Assembly (NCBI GenBank): GCA_022776305.1
Contig: JALFIB010000093.1
Span: forward strand, 1 to 33,579
From: Lachnospiraceae bacterium
GTDB lineage: Bacteria > Bacillota > Clostridia > Lachnospirales > Lachnospiraceae
Length of the DNA: 33,579 bases
Direction: 5' to 3'
Shown: positions 1 to 9,010 of the stretch, piece after piece
Layout of the letters: each line of letters starts with the position of its first letter
How positions within the stretch are numbered: the stretch's first letter is position 1
The notes under the pieces: generated by a model
What the model saw: the letters and a program-made list of their open reading frames with translations, nothing else
Databases searched by the model: none
Told to the model about the DNA's origin: nothing
Program-made: the position numbers and the translations under genes

Positions 1-38
1 GATTTATGACATCTCTGAAAACATCCTAAAACAAAATA

Positions 39-92
39 GCCACAGGTCATATGCCGAAAAATATTCTCACGTCATCAGCATATGCCTGTGGC
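39..92 (-). terminator. Terminator of the liv operon, possibly bidirectional
   Basis: A long imperfect inverted repeat begins at 39 (GCCACAGG...) and closes at 92 (...CCTGTGGC), with a CATATGC/GCATATG extension and a loop of about 23 bases. On the minus strand the stem is followed by TATTTTGTTTT, as expected for a factor-independent terminator just after livF. On the plus strand AATTTTT follows the other arm, so it may also stop transcription arriving from the left. The long loop is less typical. Confidence 0.7.
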
Positions 93-128
93 AATTTTTC
101 ATATAAAGTCCGATCCGAATGCTGTCTT

Positions 129-839
129 TTATTCCCCAAGATAAGCTTTTTTGATGGAATCATCGTTCATCAATTCTTTTGCATCACCGGACATTACAAT
201 GTTTCCGGTCTCTAATACGTAGGCACGGTCTGCGATCGAGAGAGCTTTTTTTGCATTCTGCTCAACAAGAAGTACCGTAGTTCCGCTTGCGCTGACGCTC
301 TGGATAATGTCGAAAATCTCGTTAACCAGAATGGGTGACAACCCCATGGACGGCTCATCCATCAGAATAATACGAGGATGTGACATCAATGCACGTCCCA
401 TGGCAAGCATCTGCTGCTCACCGCCGGAAAGTGTACCGGCAATCTGGTTCTTTCTCTCTTCCAGACGCGGGAAACGTTTGTAAACTGTTTCCAGTGTTTT
501 CTCAATCTCATCCTTGTCTTTTCTTGTGTAAGCACCCATTTTTAAATTTTGGTATACCGAAAGGTGGGAAAATACCCGGCGGCCTTCAGGAACGTGGGCC
601 ATACCCAGACTGACGATCTTATGGGCGGGAACCTTCGTGATATCCTGTCCCTCAAAGATCACCTGTCCCTTCTTCGGTGTCAGAAGGCCTGTAATGGTGT
701 GGAGGATCGTTGTCTTCCCGGCTCCGTTGGCACCGATCAGCGCAATGACTTCTCCTTCATTTACTTCGAAAGAAACTCCCTTAATGGCCTGAATCATACC
801 ATAGAATACTTCCAGATCTCTTATCTCTAGCATTGCCAT
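129..839 (-). CDS. livF: Branched-chain amino-acid ABC transporter ATP-binding protein LivF
   Basis: Second ATPase of a LivFGHMJ-type importer, energising uptake of branched-chain or related amino acids from the cytoplasmic face. The 236-residue length is normal for LivF. Walker A GANGAGKTT lies near residue 36, the ABC signature LSGGEQQ near 138 and Walker B IILMDEP near 157. GGAGG lies about 10 bases upstream of the chosen ATG; an ATG two codons later is an alternative start. It is the last gene of livJ-H-M-G-F, 14 bases after livG, and is followed by a terminator hairpin. Family assignment is secure; the actual substrate cannot be read from sequence. Confidence 0.95.
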   Translation of the reverse strand: MAMLEIRDLEVFYGMIQAIKGVSFEVNEGEVIALIGANGAGKTTILHTITGLLTPKKGQVIFEGQDITKVPAHKIVSLGMAHVPEGRRVFSHLSVYQNLKMGAYTRKDKDEIEKTLETVYKRFPRLEERKNQIAGTLSGGEQQMLAMGRALMSHPRIILMDEPSMGLSPILVNEIFDIIQSVSASGTTVLLVEQNAKKALSIADRAYVLETGNIVMSGDAKELMNDDSIKKAYLGE

Positions 840-853
840 TGTCTCATTTCCTC

Positions 854-1615
854 CTATTCTCCAAGATACGCTGTGATAACCTGCGGGTTAGAGAGAACTT
901 CAGAAGTTTTGCCCTGACAGAGGACTTCACCGAAGTTCAGCACGGTAAGCTCTTCACAGATACCGGATACAAGCTTCATATCATGCTCGATCAGCAGGAT
1001 CGTCATATGAAAATGGTCACGGACAAAGTGGATCGTGTCCATCAGCTCCTTTGTCTCATTGGGATTCATACCTGCAGCAGGCTCATCGAGGAGCAACAGC
1101 TTCGGTTCCGTTGCCAGTGCCCTTGCGATCTCCAGCTTACGCTGTTTTCCGTAGGGAAGATTGGATGCCAGATATTCTGCTTCCCGGTCAAGGTCAAATA
1201 CCTTTAGAAGCTCCAACGCCCGCTCATCCATTTCCTTTTCCACCTTGCGGTATGCAGGAGTGCGGAAAATCCCTGAAAATGTAGAATATTTGTGATGGTT
1301 ATGAAGTCCGGCCTTTACATTATCCAGTACAGACATGCCGCTGAACAGACGGATATTCTGGAATGTTCTGGCAATTCCTGCCTTGTTGATCTCAATGGTA
1401 GGCTTTCCTGTTATATCTTTTCCGTCCAGAGCCACGCTTCCTTCGCTGGGCTTATAAACACCGGTGAGAAGATTGAATACCGTTGTCTTTCCGGCACCGT
1501 TCGGTCCGATCAGCCCATACAGGGCTCCCTTTTCAATCGTAAGGTTAAATGCATTGACTGCGCGCAGTCCTCCAAAGGAGATTCCCAGATTTTTTACTTC
1601 CAACATAGCTGCCAT
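854..1615 (-). CDS. livG: Branched-chain amino-acid ABC transporter ATP-binding protein LivG
   Basis: First ATPase of the LivFGHMJ-type importer, 253 residues. Walker A GPNGAGKTT lies near residue 37. The signature region LPYGKQR is the LivG-specific variant of the ABC signature and is followed by Walker B LLLLDEP. The MNPNE segment after Walker B is also characteristic of LivG. It starts one base after the livM stop codon with GGAGGG upstream, so translation is probably coupled. It should pair with LivF as a heterodimer on the LivH/LivM permease. Confidence 0.95.
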   Translation of the reverse strand: MAAMLEVKNLGISFGGLRAVNAFNLTIEKGALYGLIGPNGAGKTTVFNLLTGVYKPSEGSVALDGKDITGKPTIEINKAGIARTFQNIRLFSGMSVLDNVKAGLHNHHKYSTFSGIFRTPAYRKVEKEMDERALELLKVFDLDREAEYLASNLPYGKQRKLEIARALATEPKLLLLDEPAAGMNPNETKELMDTIHFVRDHFHMTILLIEHDMKLVSGICEELTVLNFGEVLCQGKTSEVLSNPQVITAYLGE

Positions 1616-1616
1616 C

Positions 1617-2672
1617 TTATTTGCCCTCCTTCACTGATTTTTTGAAGAAACGGCCCAGATAGCGTTCCCGCCACTCCAATGCTTTTGGTGCCCAGTTAAA
1701 GAGCATCAAAACGATCAAAACAATCGCATAGATCAGCATACGGTAGTCGGCAAGGCCACGGAGCAATTCCGGAAGTGCCGTCAGGACTACTGCTGCGATC
1801 ACGGAACCGCGGATGTTTCCGATACCGCCGAGAACAACAAAAACTAACGCCAAAATAGACGTATTAAAGTTGAATTTCGATGCCTGCAAAGTAGCAAGAT
1901 TATGTGAATAAAGGGCACCTGCCACACCTGCTAAAGCAGCTGAAACAGTAAATGCCATCAGTTTATACTTTGTAATATTGATACCGATAGATTCTGCGGC
2001 AATACGGTTGTCGCGGATAGCTTTGATAGCACGCCCGTCACGAGAATCGATCAGGTTCAGGACAATAAACAAAGTGATCAGGATCAGAATCACGCCGATC
2101 AGGAACGTAGAGCATTTGGGGATTCCTGAAATACCCTGCGGCCCGTTAAGAATAACAACTCCGTCCGGCTCCATTCCCAGCGAAAACTGGTCTTTCATGG
2201 AAAAATGGAAACCATTGCTGTCCATACCGATATAGAATACGTTGATCACGTTTTTGATGATCTCACCAAAAGCCAAGGTGACGATAGCAAGGTAATCTCC
2301 CTTTAGGCGCAGTACCGGAATACCGATCAAAATACCGAAAATCCCTGCAGCAACAGCTGCCAGCAAAATTGCAACGAAAAACCGAAGGTTATTATTTGCG
2401 ATGGTATTCTGTGTAGCTTTCGAGAAAAATGCACCCACAAAAGCACCGACACACATAAAGCCTGCATGTCCGAGGCTCAGCTCACCGGAAATACCAACGA
2501 CTAAGTTCAGGGAAACAGCAAGGATCACATAGACACAAACCGGTACCAGAAGTCCCTTCAAAAGGCTGGAAAGATTTCCTGTTCCTTCCAGAATCTGGAC
2601 CAGAATGAAAGCAGCGATCACAATACCATACGTGATACAATTACTTTTAAACTTTTTATCTAATTTTTTCAT
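1617..2672 (-). CDS. livM: Branched-chain amino-acid ABC transporter permease LivM
   Basis: Membrane permease of the Liv importer, 351 residues with about 9-10 hydrophobic segments. The conserved LivM core LSLGHAGFMCVGA (near residue 65), the cytoplasmic coupling segment GRAIKAIRDNRIAAESIGI (near 213) and the late GGIGNIRGSVIAA stretch are all visible. A short basic N-terminus (MKKLDKKFK) precedes the first membrane helix. The ATG has GGTGGGAAG just upstream. It sits between livH (8-base gap) and livG (1-base gap) and should form the transmembrane channel with LivH. Confidence 0.94.
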   Translation of the reverse strand: MKKLDKKFKSNCITYGIVIAAFILVQILEGTGNLSSLLKGLLVPVCVYVILAVSLNLVVGISGELSLGHAGFMCVGAFVGAFFSKATQNTIANNNLRFFVAILLAAVAAGIFGILIGIPVLRLKGDYLAIVTLAFGEIIKNVINVFYIGMDSNGFHFSMKDQFSLGMEPDGVVILNGPQGISGIPKCSTFLIGVILILITLFIVLNLIDSRDGRAIKAIRDNRIAAESIGINITKYKLMAFTVSAALAGVAGALYSHNLATLQASKFNFNTSILALVFVVLGGIGNIRGSVIAAVVLTALPELLRGLADYRMLIYAIVLIVLMLFNWAPKALEWRERYLGRFFKKSVKEGK

Positions 2673-2680
2673 CTTCCCAC

Positions 2681-3565
2681 CTACACTTTCTCCTGAATCT
2701 GCTTACCAAATAATCCGGTAGGTTTCACAAGGAGCACAATGATCAGGACTGCAAATACGATGGCATCTGCAAGCTGGGAAGAAATATATGCCTTGCCTAA
2801 AATCTCAATGATGCCCAGCAAAATACCGCCCACCATTGCACCCGGAATAGAACCAATACCGCCGAATACGGCAGCTACGAAAGCTTTAATACCAGGCATG
2901 GAACCTGTGTACGGGGACAGTGACGGATAAGCAGAACAGAGCAATACGCCTGCAATGGCTGCCAGACCGGAGCCAATGGCAAAGGTAAGCGCGATCGTCC
3001 TGTCCACATTGATCCCCATCAAACGTGCTGCACCTTTATCTTCTGAGACTGCAAGCATAGCCTGTCCTGCCTTTGTCTTATTAATAAACAAGGTCAGGCA
3101 TGTCATGATAATGATACAGCTGATAATGGTAACGATGGTCTCACCGGTAATCACCATAGACCCTCCTGCCAGCTTCAGGTCCGGAACAGAAACCACAGAC
3201 TGGAAATTCTTCGGGCTTGATCCGAAGATCAGAAGCACAATATTCTGCAGGAAATAGCTCACACCAATGGCTGTGATCAAAACGGCCAGCGGAGATGCAG
3301 CCTCTCGCAGAGGACGATATGCAATCCTTTCAATGGTAATACCCAGCACTGTACATACCACAATTGCCACCAGAACCGCCAGAAGCGGATGGGCTCCGAC
3401 ATTTAGCATCATGGTCAGGGCTGCGTATCCACCTACCATGATAACATCACCATGGGCGAAATTCAGCATTTTCGCAATACCGTATACCATGGTATAGCCC
3501 AATGCGATTATGGCATATACACTACCGAGGCTGATGCCGTTGATCAAATAAGATATAAAACTCAT
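2681..3565 (-). CDS. livH: Branched-chain amino-acid ABC transporter permease LivH
   Basis: Second permease subunit of the importer, 294 residues and about eight membrane segments. It begins with the typical LivH start (NGISLGSVYAIIALGYTMVYG), followed by LNFAHGDVIMVG. The coupling motif GQAMLAVSEDKGAARLMGI lies near residue 166 and AVFGGIGSIPGAMVGG near 232. It is separated from livJ by about 94 bases holding a strong hairpin, so expression is probably lower than that of the binding protein. Confidence 0.95.
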   Translation of the reverse strand: MSFISYLINGISLGSVYAIIALGYTMVYGIAKMLNFAHGDVIMVGGYAALTMMLNVGAHPLLAVLVAIVVCTVLGITIERIAYRPLREAASPLAVLITAIGVSYFLQNIVLLIFGSSPKNFQSVVSVPDLKLAGGSMVITGETIVTIISCIIIMTCLTLFINKTKAGQAMLAVSEDKGAARLMGINVDRTIALTFAIGSGLAAIAGVLLCSAYPSLSPYTGSMPGIKAFVAAVFGGIGSIPGAMVGGILLGIIEILGKAYISSQLADAIVFAVLIIVLLVKPTGLFGKQIQEKV

Positions 3566-3586
3566 AGGACACCTCTTAATATTCTA

Positions 3587-3617
3587 AACAGGGGGTTGCT
3601 TTTGGCAACCCCCTGTT
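3587..3617 (-). terminator. Intercistronic hairpin between livJ and livH
   Basis: A perfect 13-bp inverted repeat (AACAGGGGGTTGC / GCAACCCCCTGTT) with a 5-base loop lies about 40 bases after the livJ stop codon. On the minus strand it is followed by TAGAATATT, a poor U-tract. It is therefore more likely a leaky terminator or a 3'-end mRNA stabiliser that raises binding-protein output over permease output, as is common in binding-protein-dependent operons. That role is inference. Confidence 0.75.
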
Positions 3618-3659
3618 GGGTTATGTTCCAAAATATAAAGAATCAGCTAAAACGAATGA

Positions 3660-4802
3660 TTACATTCCCTTGTATGCACCGTTTTCGATCACAACTGCCT
3701 TCGGCTCTTTGGACGGTTCACCTTCTGCATTCCATGTCATGCCTGCACCTGTCAGACCGTCAACTGTGATCTCTGTCATAGCAACTTTCATAGCGTCGCA
3801 CAGAGTGCTTGCATCCATATCCGGTGTAGCTTCTGCCTGCTCAAGAGCTGCTTTCATAATATAGATACCATCGTAAGCATCTGCTGCGAACTGGTTCGGA
3901 ACTTCACCGAATTTCTCCTGATATTTTGCTACAAAGTTCTTTGTCAGGTCATCTTCTGCATCAGCACTGAACGGAGTCAGAAGCATAACGCCCTCTGCAA
4001 GAGATGTATCAAATCCTTCTACAGAAAGGATACCATCCATACCGTCTACACCAAACCACTTCGGAGCGTAGCCCATAGCAGCAGCCTGTGTGAAGATCAA
4101 AGATGCTTCGTTGTAGTAGATCGGAAGATATACAAGGTCAGCTTCTGCATCTTTTGCTTTCTGAAGCTGTACAGAGAAGTCTGTCTTGCTGTCTGCTGTA
4201 AATGCTTCTGCAGATACGATCTCAAACGGCTGGTTTGCTGCTTCAGCCTGGAATGTAGCGTAAATACCTGATGAGTATACATCAGAGCTGTCATAGATCA
4301 CTGCTACCTTCTCTGCAAGTCCGTTTTCACCGATGTATTTAGCGGATGCAGCACCCTGATCCGGATCGGAGAAACATACACGGAAAGCATTGTCACCTGC
4401 TGTGATACAATCAACAGCAGATCCTGACGGTGTCAGAAGGAACATATTGTCATTTACTGCCTCTGCCTCAACTGCGATACACGGTGTAGATGTAACGGAA
4501 CCGAGAAGCATTTGCATTCCCCAGTCTTTCAATGCATTGTAAGCATTTACAGACTTCTCAGCATCATGCTCATCATCCTGCGGATTAAACTCAAGCTGAA
4601 CGCCGTTTACGCCGCCTGCTTCGTTAATCTCATCAACTGCGATCTGTGCTGCATTCATAACAGCATTTCCGTATACTGCGGCAGCGCCTGTCATCGGTCC
4701 GATCGCACCGATCTTGAATGTTTCGCCTTCTGCAAATGCAGTAGTAGAAAGCAACATAGCTGATACGCAAGCAAGGCTTGCAAATTTCACAAATTTTTTC
4801 AT
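3660..4802 (-). CDS. livJ: Branched-chain amino-acid ABC transporter substrate-binding protein
   Basis: Extracytoplasmic periplasmic-binding-protein fold (Peripla_BP_6 / Leu-Ile-Val type) that captures the ligand for LivHMGF. The start at 4802 has an AGGAGG site 8 bases upstream and opens with MKKFVKF; an in-frame start 10 codons earlier lacks these features. Residues 1-24 form a signal peptide with a probable cleavage after AFA. The mature start KIGAIGPMTGAAAVYG and EINEAGGVNG are family hallmarks. The 380-residue length is normal. Oddly, no lipobox cysteine is visible at the cleavage site, although Gram-positive binding proteins are normally lipid-anchored. It is the first gene of the operon, with its own strong promoter. 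Confidence 0.93.
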   Translation of the reverse strand: MKKFVKFASLACVSAMLLSTTAFAEGETFKIGAIGPMTGAAAVYGNAVMNAAQIAVDEINEAGGVNGVQLEFNPQDDEHDAEKSVNAYNALKDWGMQMLLGSVTSTPCIAVEAEAVNDNMFLLTPSGSAVDCITAGDNAFRVCFSDPDQGAASAKYIGENGLAEKVAVIYDSSDVYSSGIYATFQAEAANQPFEIVSAEAFTADSKTDFSVQLQKAKDAEADLVYLPIYYNEASLIFTQAAAMGYAPKWFGVDGMDGILSVEGFDTSLAEGVMLLTPFSADAEDDLTKNFVAKYQEKFGEVPNQFAADAYDGIYIMKAALEQAEATPDMDASTLCDAMKVAMTEITVDGLTGAGMTWNAEGEPSKEPKAVVIENGAYKGM

Positions 4803-4861
4803 AATACTTACCTCCTGTTTAATTTTGCGCATACCATACCGGCTCTACGCTCATATTGGAA

Positions 4862-4890
4862 ATCATACTAACTTCACTTTCATTTGTCAA
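4862..4890 (-). promoter_or_regulatory. Sigma-A-type promoter of the liv operon
   Basis: On the minus strand TTGACA (4885-4890) is followed after exactly 17 bases by TATGAT (4862-4867), matching the consensus in 11 of 12 positions. Transcription would start near 4855, about 53 bases before the livJ start codon. The remaining upstream sequence to proS (4891-4999) contains the palindrome GGGAGAATTCTCCC (4949-4962) and a TCCGC/GCGGA stem-loop (4921-4935). They may end proS transcription, but neither has a clear U-tract. Confidence 0.85.
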
Positions 4891-4999
4891 GTTATTTTGC
4901 GCATTTTTCAAATACATTTGTCCGCGCAGTGCGGATTTTCCGGATTTTGGGAGAATTCTCCCGCATCCACTGACATTTTTCTGTACCAGAAAGTATGAA

Positions 5000-6439
5000 T
5001 TAGTATGCTTTACCCCAATATACCATGGTTTTTGCCGGCTTTCCGCAACAAACGCAGGTGTCAGACAGGTGTTCCTGTTCAAACGGCATACATCTGGAAG
5101 TCACGCCAAGCTCTTCTTTGATGGCATCCTCACATTCCTGATTGCCGCACCACATAGCTTTAATGAAGCCCGGCTTATTGTTTGCGATATCGATAAACTC
5201 TTCTTTTGTCGTTGCCACATAGGTGTGGGAATCGCGGTGGGTTCTTGCTCTTTCCAGCATATCTCCCTGCATAGCTTCAAGGATCTCTGCCACTTTCTGC
5301 GGCAGCTCTGCAATGGCTAAAACGATCTTTTCTCTCGTATCGCGGCGCACGATCACTGCCTGTCCAGCTTCAATATCCTTCGGTCCCAGTTCAATACGTA
5401 CCGGAATACCGCGCATTTCCTGCTCAGAGAATTTCCAGCCCGGGCTCTTTTCTGAATCATCCAGCTTCACCCGAAGGCCTGCTGCTGCAAGAGCTGCTTT
5501 CACTTCGTTTGCTTTCTCCAGAACGCCTTCCTGCTGCTGGCGGATCGGGATGACCATAACCTGTGTAGGAGCGATCCGCGGCGGAAGTACAAGTCCGCTG
5601 TTGTCGCCGTGCACCATGATGATGGCACCGATCATACGTGTAGTCATTCCCCAGGATGTCTGGTGAACATATTTCAATGTATTGTCTTTATCTGCAAACT
5701 GGATGCCAAAAGCTTTTGCAAAACCATCTCCGAAGTTATGGCTCGTTCCGGACTGGAGTGCCTTGCCGTCATGCATCAAGGATTCAATAGTATAAGTAGC
5801 TTCCGCACCTGCAAATTTTTCTTTGTCCGTCTTGCGCCCTTTGATCACCGGGATAGCCAAAACTTCCTCACAGAAGTTGGCGTAAACATTCAGCATCTGG
5901 ATGGTTCTCTCCTCTGCCTCTTCTGCTGTAGCGTGAGCTGTGTGTCCCTCCTGCCACAAAAACTCTCTGGAACGAAGGAACGGCCTTGTGGTCTTTTCCC
6001 AGCGGACAACAGAACACCACTGGTTATACACCTTCGGAAGGTCACGGTATGAATGGATGTCATTTGCGTAAAAATCACAAAACAGCGTCTCAGATGTAGG
6101 ACGCACGCACAGACGTTCCTGAAGAGGTTCCAGTCCTCCGTGTGTGACCCATGCTACTTCCGGCGCAAAGCCTTCCACATGGTCCTTTTCTTTCTGAAGC
6201 AGGCTTTCTGGAATAAACATAGGCAGGTAAACATTTTCTACCCCTGTCTCTTTAAACCTGCGGTCCAGCTCATGCTGGATATTCTCCCAGATGGCATAAC
6301 CTGCCGGTTTGATGACCATACAGCCTTTTACACTGGTATAATCGATGAGCTCTGCTTTTTTTACCACATCTGTATACCACTGCGCGAAATCTTCTTCCAT
6401 AGAAGTGATCGCTTCTACAAGTTTCTTTTCTTTTGCCAT
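5000..6439 (-). CDS. proS: Prolyl-tRNA synthetase, archaeal/eukaryotic-like short type
   Basis: Charges tRNA-Pro with proline in the cytoplasm. At 479 residues it lacks the roughly 180-residue INS editing domain of bacterial-type ProRS and fits the type 3 class IIa enzyme. Class II motifs are visible: motif 2 [23 protein letters not shown] and [15 protein letters not shown]. Anticodon-binding and C-terminal zinc-binding regions follow, with CGNQEC and CVCC cysteines, and the chain ends in Tyr (GKAY) as is typical for this type. AAGGAGG lies 8 bases before the ATG. A proline T-box leader precedes it, so its expression should rise when tRNA-Pro is uncharged. Confidence 0.96.
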   Translation of the reverse strand: MAKEKKLVEAITSMEEDFAQWYTDVVKKAELIDYTSVKGCMVIKPAGYAIWENIQHELDRRFKETGVENVYLPMFIPESLLQKEKDHVEGFAPEVAWVTHGGLEPLQERLCVRPTSETLFCDFYANDIHSYRDLPKVYNQWCSVVRWEKTTRPFLRSREFLWQEGHTAHATAEEAEERTIQMLNVYANFCEEVLAIPVIKGRKTDKEKFAGAEATYTIESLMHDGKALQSGTSHNFGDGFAKAFGIQFADKDNTLKYVHQTSWGMTTRMIGAIIMVHGDNSGLVLPPRIAPTQVMVIPIRQQQEGVLEKANEVKAALAAAGLRVKLDDSEKSPGWKFSEQEMRGIPVRIELGPKDIEAGQAVIVRRDTREKIVLAIAELPQKVAEILEAMQGDMLERARTHRDSHTYVATTKEEFIDIANNKPGFIKAMWCGNQECEDAIKEELGVTSRCMPFEQEHLSDTCVCCGKPAKTMVYWGKAY

Positions 6440-6468
6440 GATATTTTCCTCCTTCTACTACATAACGC

Positions 6469-6512
6469 AAAAACGCCGGCATCTGATCCCAAAAGGGACC
6501 GGAATACCGGCG
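6469..6512 (-). terminator. T-box regulatory terminator before proS
   Basis: On the minus strand CGCCGG...GGTCCC pairs with GGGA...GCCGGCG (6474-6512, TTTT loop) and is followed by TTTTT (6469-6473). Its 5' arm overlaps the T-box sequence, so it excludes the antiterminator, which is the classic arrangement. Because no other terminator lies between xdhA and proS, it is also the first stop for transcripts leaving the hydroxylase operon. Confidence 0.9.
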
Positions 6513-6694
6513 GTACCACCCTTATTAACAGCGATTGCTGTCCGCTTCATTCTTCGTTAACGCCGAAATACGCTGCAGTTTCCTGCAAAAGCTCCAAAGC
6601 CGGTTCATCCTGACTGCTTAAGGCCTCGCACCAGACGGCCTCTCTCTGGAAAGTGTCTTCGGATTACTATTCTTTTTCATCGCCCTTTTCTCTC
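6469..6694 (-). promoter_or_regulatory. T-box leader (tRNA-Pro sensing) of proS
   Basis: The invariant T-box AGGGTGGTACCGC occurs on the minus strand at 6510-6522, about 70 bases before the proS start codon. Upstream is the Stem I region, with an AGTA-type bulge (AATAGTAAT near 6667-6675) and GAACCGGC near the distal arm. CCG at 6601-6603 is my candidate proline specifier codon, since the gene is proS; this placement is not verified by folding. A competing terminator lies immediately downstream. Uncharged tRNA-Pro pairing with the specifier and the T-box bulge should favour antitermination. Confidence 0.93.
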
Positions 6695-6700
6695 ATAGAG

Positions 6701-6729
6701 ATTTTAAGAGAGGCATTCCTGTTTGTCAA
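6701..6729 (-). promoter_or_regulatory. proS T-box promoter embedded in the end of xdhA
   Basis: Minus-strand TTGACA (6724-6729) is followed after 17 bases by TAAAAT (6701-6706). The -35 box lies in the last codons of the xanthine dehydrogenase large subunit, and the -10 box begins with that gene's TAA stop codon (6704-6706). Predicted transcription start is near 6694, directly at the beginning of the T-box leader. Confidence 0.85.
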
Positions 6730-9010
6730 GACAGTTTTTTCGCCCCATCACAATTTTTTCCGGTGTAATGGGCAGTTCCCTGAACCAAAGGCCTGTGGCA
6801 TTGTGCACAGCTGCAGTGATGGCCGGGAGAGGAGTGTTTAAAACCACTTCCCCGATGGACTTTGCCCCAAAGGGTCCCTGCTGTTCGTAGCTGCTCTCAA
6901 ATTCCACGCGGATATGCCCGATATCCTGACGGGTAGGGATCTTATACTGCATAAAGGAATTTTCCAGAATCTTTCCTTTTTCATTGTAGGTAACATTTTC
7001 CATCAGCGTCATGCCGATGCCCTGTAGGATTCCGCCCTCTGCCTGCACCCGTGCAAGGTTGGGATTGATCGGCGTACCACAGTCCACCGCTGCCGCATAC
7101 TGAAGGACTTCCACCTCTCCGGTCTCCAGATCCACCTCAATCTCTGCCGCACCTGCCATAAAAGGCGGCGGGGAGGTGGGGGAAGAATGGGTACAGGTAG
7201 CCTCAAGAGGTATGGAACATCCGCACTGGGAGACCGTAACGATCTCTGCCCTGCTGACCCGTTTTCCGGTCTGTTCACAGATAACGTATTCCCCGTCAAA
7301 GGTAACCTCTTCTTTTTCACAGCCTAATATCTGTGCACCAAGCTTACAGATCTGGGCCACAAGTTCATGGGCTGCCTGCTCTACTGCCTTTCCGGTGACA
7401 AATGTGGTACTGGAAGCGTAGGAACCGGAATCATAGGGGGAAGCGTCTGTGTCTGCCCCGAATACAGTCACATCATCAATGCTGCACTCTAATACTTCCG
7501 CAGCGATCTGTGCCAGGATCGTATCGCATCCCGTACCCATATCAGCAGCGCCGATGCGCAGGGTGTAAAATCCTTCATCATTCATTTTCAAGGCTGCTGA
7601 TCCCACGTCGACCCCGGAGATACAGGAGCCCTGCATAGCCAGACCCATACCTACGCTGCGCACTTTTCCGTTTCCCATATCCCGGTAAGGGTATTTCTCA
7701 TCCCAATGGTTCATTTCTTTTACTTTCTCGATGCATCGGTCAAGGGCACAGCTTGTATTTGTCTCCCCATAATAAGCCGGCATCACATCCCCCTCCTGCA
7801 CTGTATTGAGCAGCCTCAGCCGGATGGGATCCATATGAAGCATTTCTGCCAGCTCATTTACCGTTGTCTCCACTGCATACAGCCCCTGCGTTGCCCCGTA
7901 ACCGCGGTATGCCCCTGCTGACATCTGGTTTGTATAAACTACATCTGAAACAAAACGGAAGGCTTCTGCTTTTCCGTAAATAGGAATGGACTTATGGCCT
8001 GACAGCCCCACCGTTGTGGGGCCGTGTTCACCGTAAGCTCCCGTATTGGATAATGTATAAAGGTCAATAGCACGGACACGTCCGTTTTTCATCGCACCAA
8101 GACGGATATGCATTTCCATTTCATGGCGGGGAGAGGAAGCCGTCATACATTCTTTTCTGCTGAATACCAGTTTGCTGGGTTTTTTCGTTTTCCAGGTCAC
8201 AAAAGCGGGATAGATCTCTATCACTGCCGTCTGCTTTGCGCCAAATCCGCCGCCAATACGTGTCTTCTCTACCCGTACCTTTGACTTCGGGATCCCCAGC
8301 GCCTTTGCGATAATACGGCGGCAGTGGAACACGATCTGGGTTGAGCTGACCACATGCAACCTTCCATAAGTATCGATGGTGCAGAACGTGCGGAAGCTCT
8401 CCATCATAGACTGCTGGACTGCCTTTGTATGGAACGTTCTCTCCAGTACAATATCACAGTCCTTTAAAACCGCTTCCACATCGCCCTGACCGCATTCATC
8501 ATGGGCACAGAGGTTACGCTTATTATCTGCCCCTACGGGACAGAGCGCTTCCCAGTTTTCTTCCGGATGGACCAGAATGGGATTATCTTTTGCAGTCCTG
8601 AAATCACTGACTGCATCAAGGACCTTGTATTTTACCTTGATCATCCGTAAGGCACGGTCCACGCATTTTTCATCTTTTCCTGCCACGATCGCCACAGGAT
8701 CCCCCACAAAACGCACGTGGCGGTCAAGGACCAGACGATCCTGAGGACTTGGCTCCGGGTATGTCTGACCCGCCAGTGTAAACCGTGGCCCGTCCTGCGG
8801 GACGTCCTCCCAGGTAAATACAGCTTCAATACCCGGAACTTTCAAGGCAGTATCTTTCTTTATCTCTTCAATCCATGCATTTTGATGGGGAGAGCGAAGC
8901 AATTTTACGATCAGGCAGTTTTCCGGAGCCACATCATTTACATAGACCGGCTGCCCAGTTAAAAGCTGCATCGCATCCTTTTTTCGAATCGGCTGGTTTA
9001 CTGTCCGCAT
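6704..9010 (-). CDS. xdhA: Xanthine dehydrogenase-type molybdenum hydroxylase, Mo-binding subunit
   Basis: Large catalytic subunit (768 residues) that would hydroxylate a purine or similar heterocycle at a molybdopterin centre. The Ald_Xan_dh_C fold at the N-terminus is followed by the MoCoBD domains. GGGFGAKQ lies at about 253-260, GAYRGYGATQG in the middle and the catalytic-type GAKSIGE with Glu near 721. The start at 9010 has AAGGGGGAG upstream and overlaps the end of the 2Fe-2S subunit gene; an in-frame ATG 8 codons earlier lacks such a site. No in-frame UGA is present, so selenium, if used, is a cofactor and not selenocysteine. Xanthine is the best substrate guess given the permease nearby; other purines or nicotinate-like rings are possible. 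Confidence 0.92.
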   Translation of the reverse strand: MRTVNQPIRKKDAMQLLTGQPVYVNDVAPENCLIVKLLRSPHQNAWIEEIKKDTALKVPGIEAVFTWEDVPQDGPRFTLAGQTYPEPSPQDRLVLDRHVRFVGDPVAIVAGKDEKCVDRALRMIKVKYKVLDAVSDFRTAKDNPILVHPEENWEALCPVGADNKRNLCAHDECGQGDVEAVLKDCDIVLERTFHTKAVQQSMMESFRTFCTIDTYGRLHVVSSTQIVFHCRRIIAKALGIPKSKVRVEKTRIGGGFGAKQTAVIEIYPAFVTWKTKKPSKLVFSRKECMTASSPRHEMEMHIRLGAMKNGRVRAIDLYTLSNTGAYGEHGPTTVGLSGHKSIPIYGKAEAFRFVSDVVYTNQMSAGAYRGYGATQGLYAVETTVNELAEMLHMDPIRLRLLNTVQEGDVMPAYYGETNTSCALDRCIEKVKEMNHWDEKYPYRDMGNGKVRSVGMGLAMQGSCISGVDVGSAALKMNDEGFYTLRIGAADMGTGCDTILAQIAAEVLECSIDDVTVFGADTDASPYDSGSYASSTTFVTGKAVEQAAHELVAQICKLGAQILGCEKEEVTFDGEYVICEQTGKRVSRAEIVTVSQCGCSIPLEATCTHSSPTSPPPFMAGAAEIEVDLETGEVEVLQYAAAVDCGTPINPNLARVQAEGGILQGIGMTLMENVTYNEKGKILENSFMQYKIPTRQDIGHIRVEFESSYEQQGPFGAKSIGEVVLNTPLPAITAAVHNATGLWFRELPITPEKIVMGRKNCLDKQECLS

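Noticed and set aside
4756-4802. Lipobox at Cys12 of the Liv binding protein
   Set aside because: Lysines fall within the six residues before the candidate box, and the long hydrophobic stretch comes after the cysteine, so lipidation there is unlikely.
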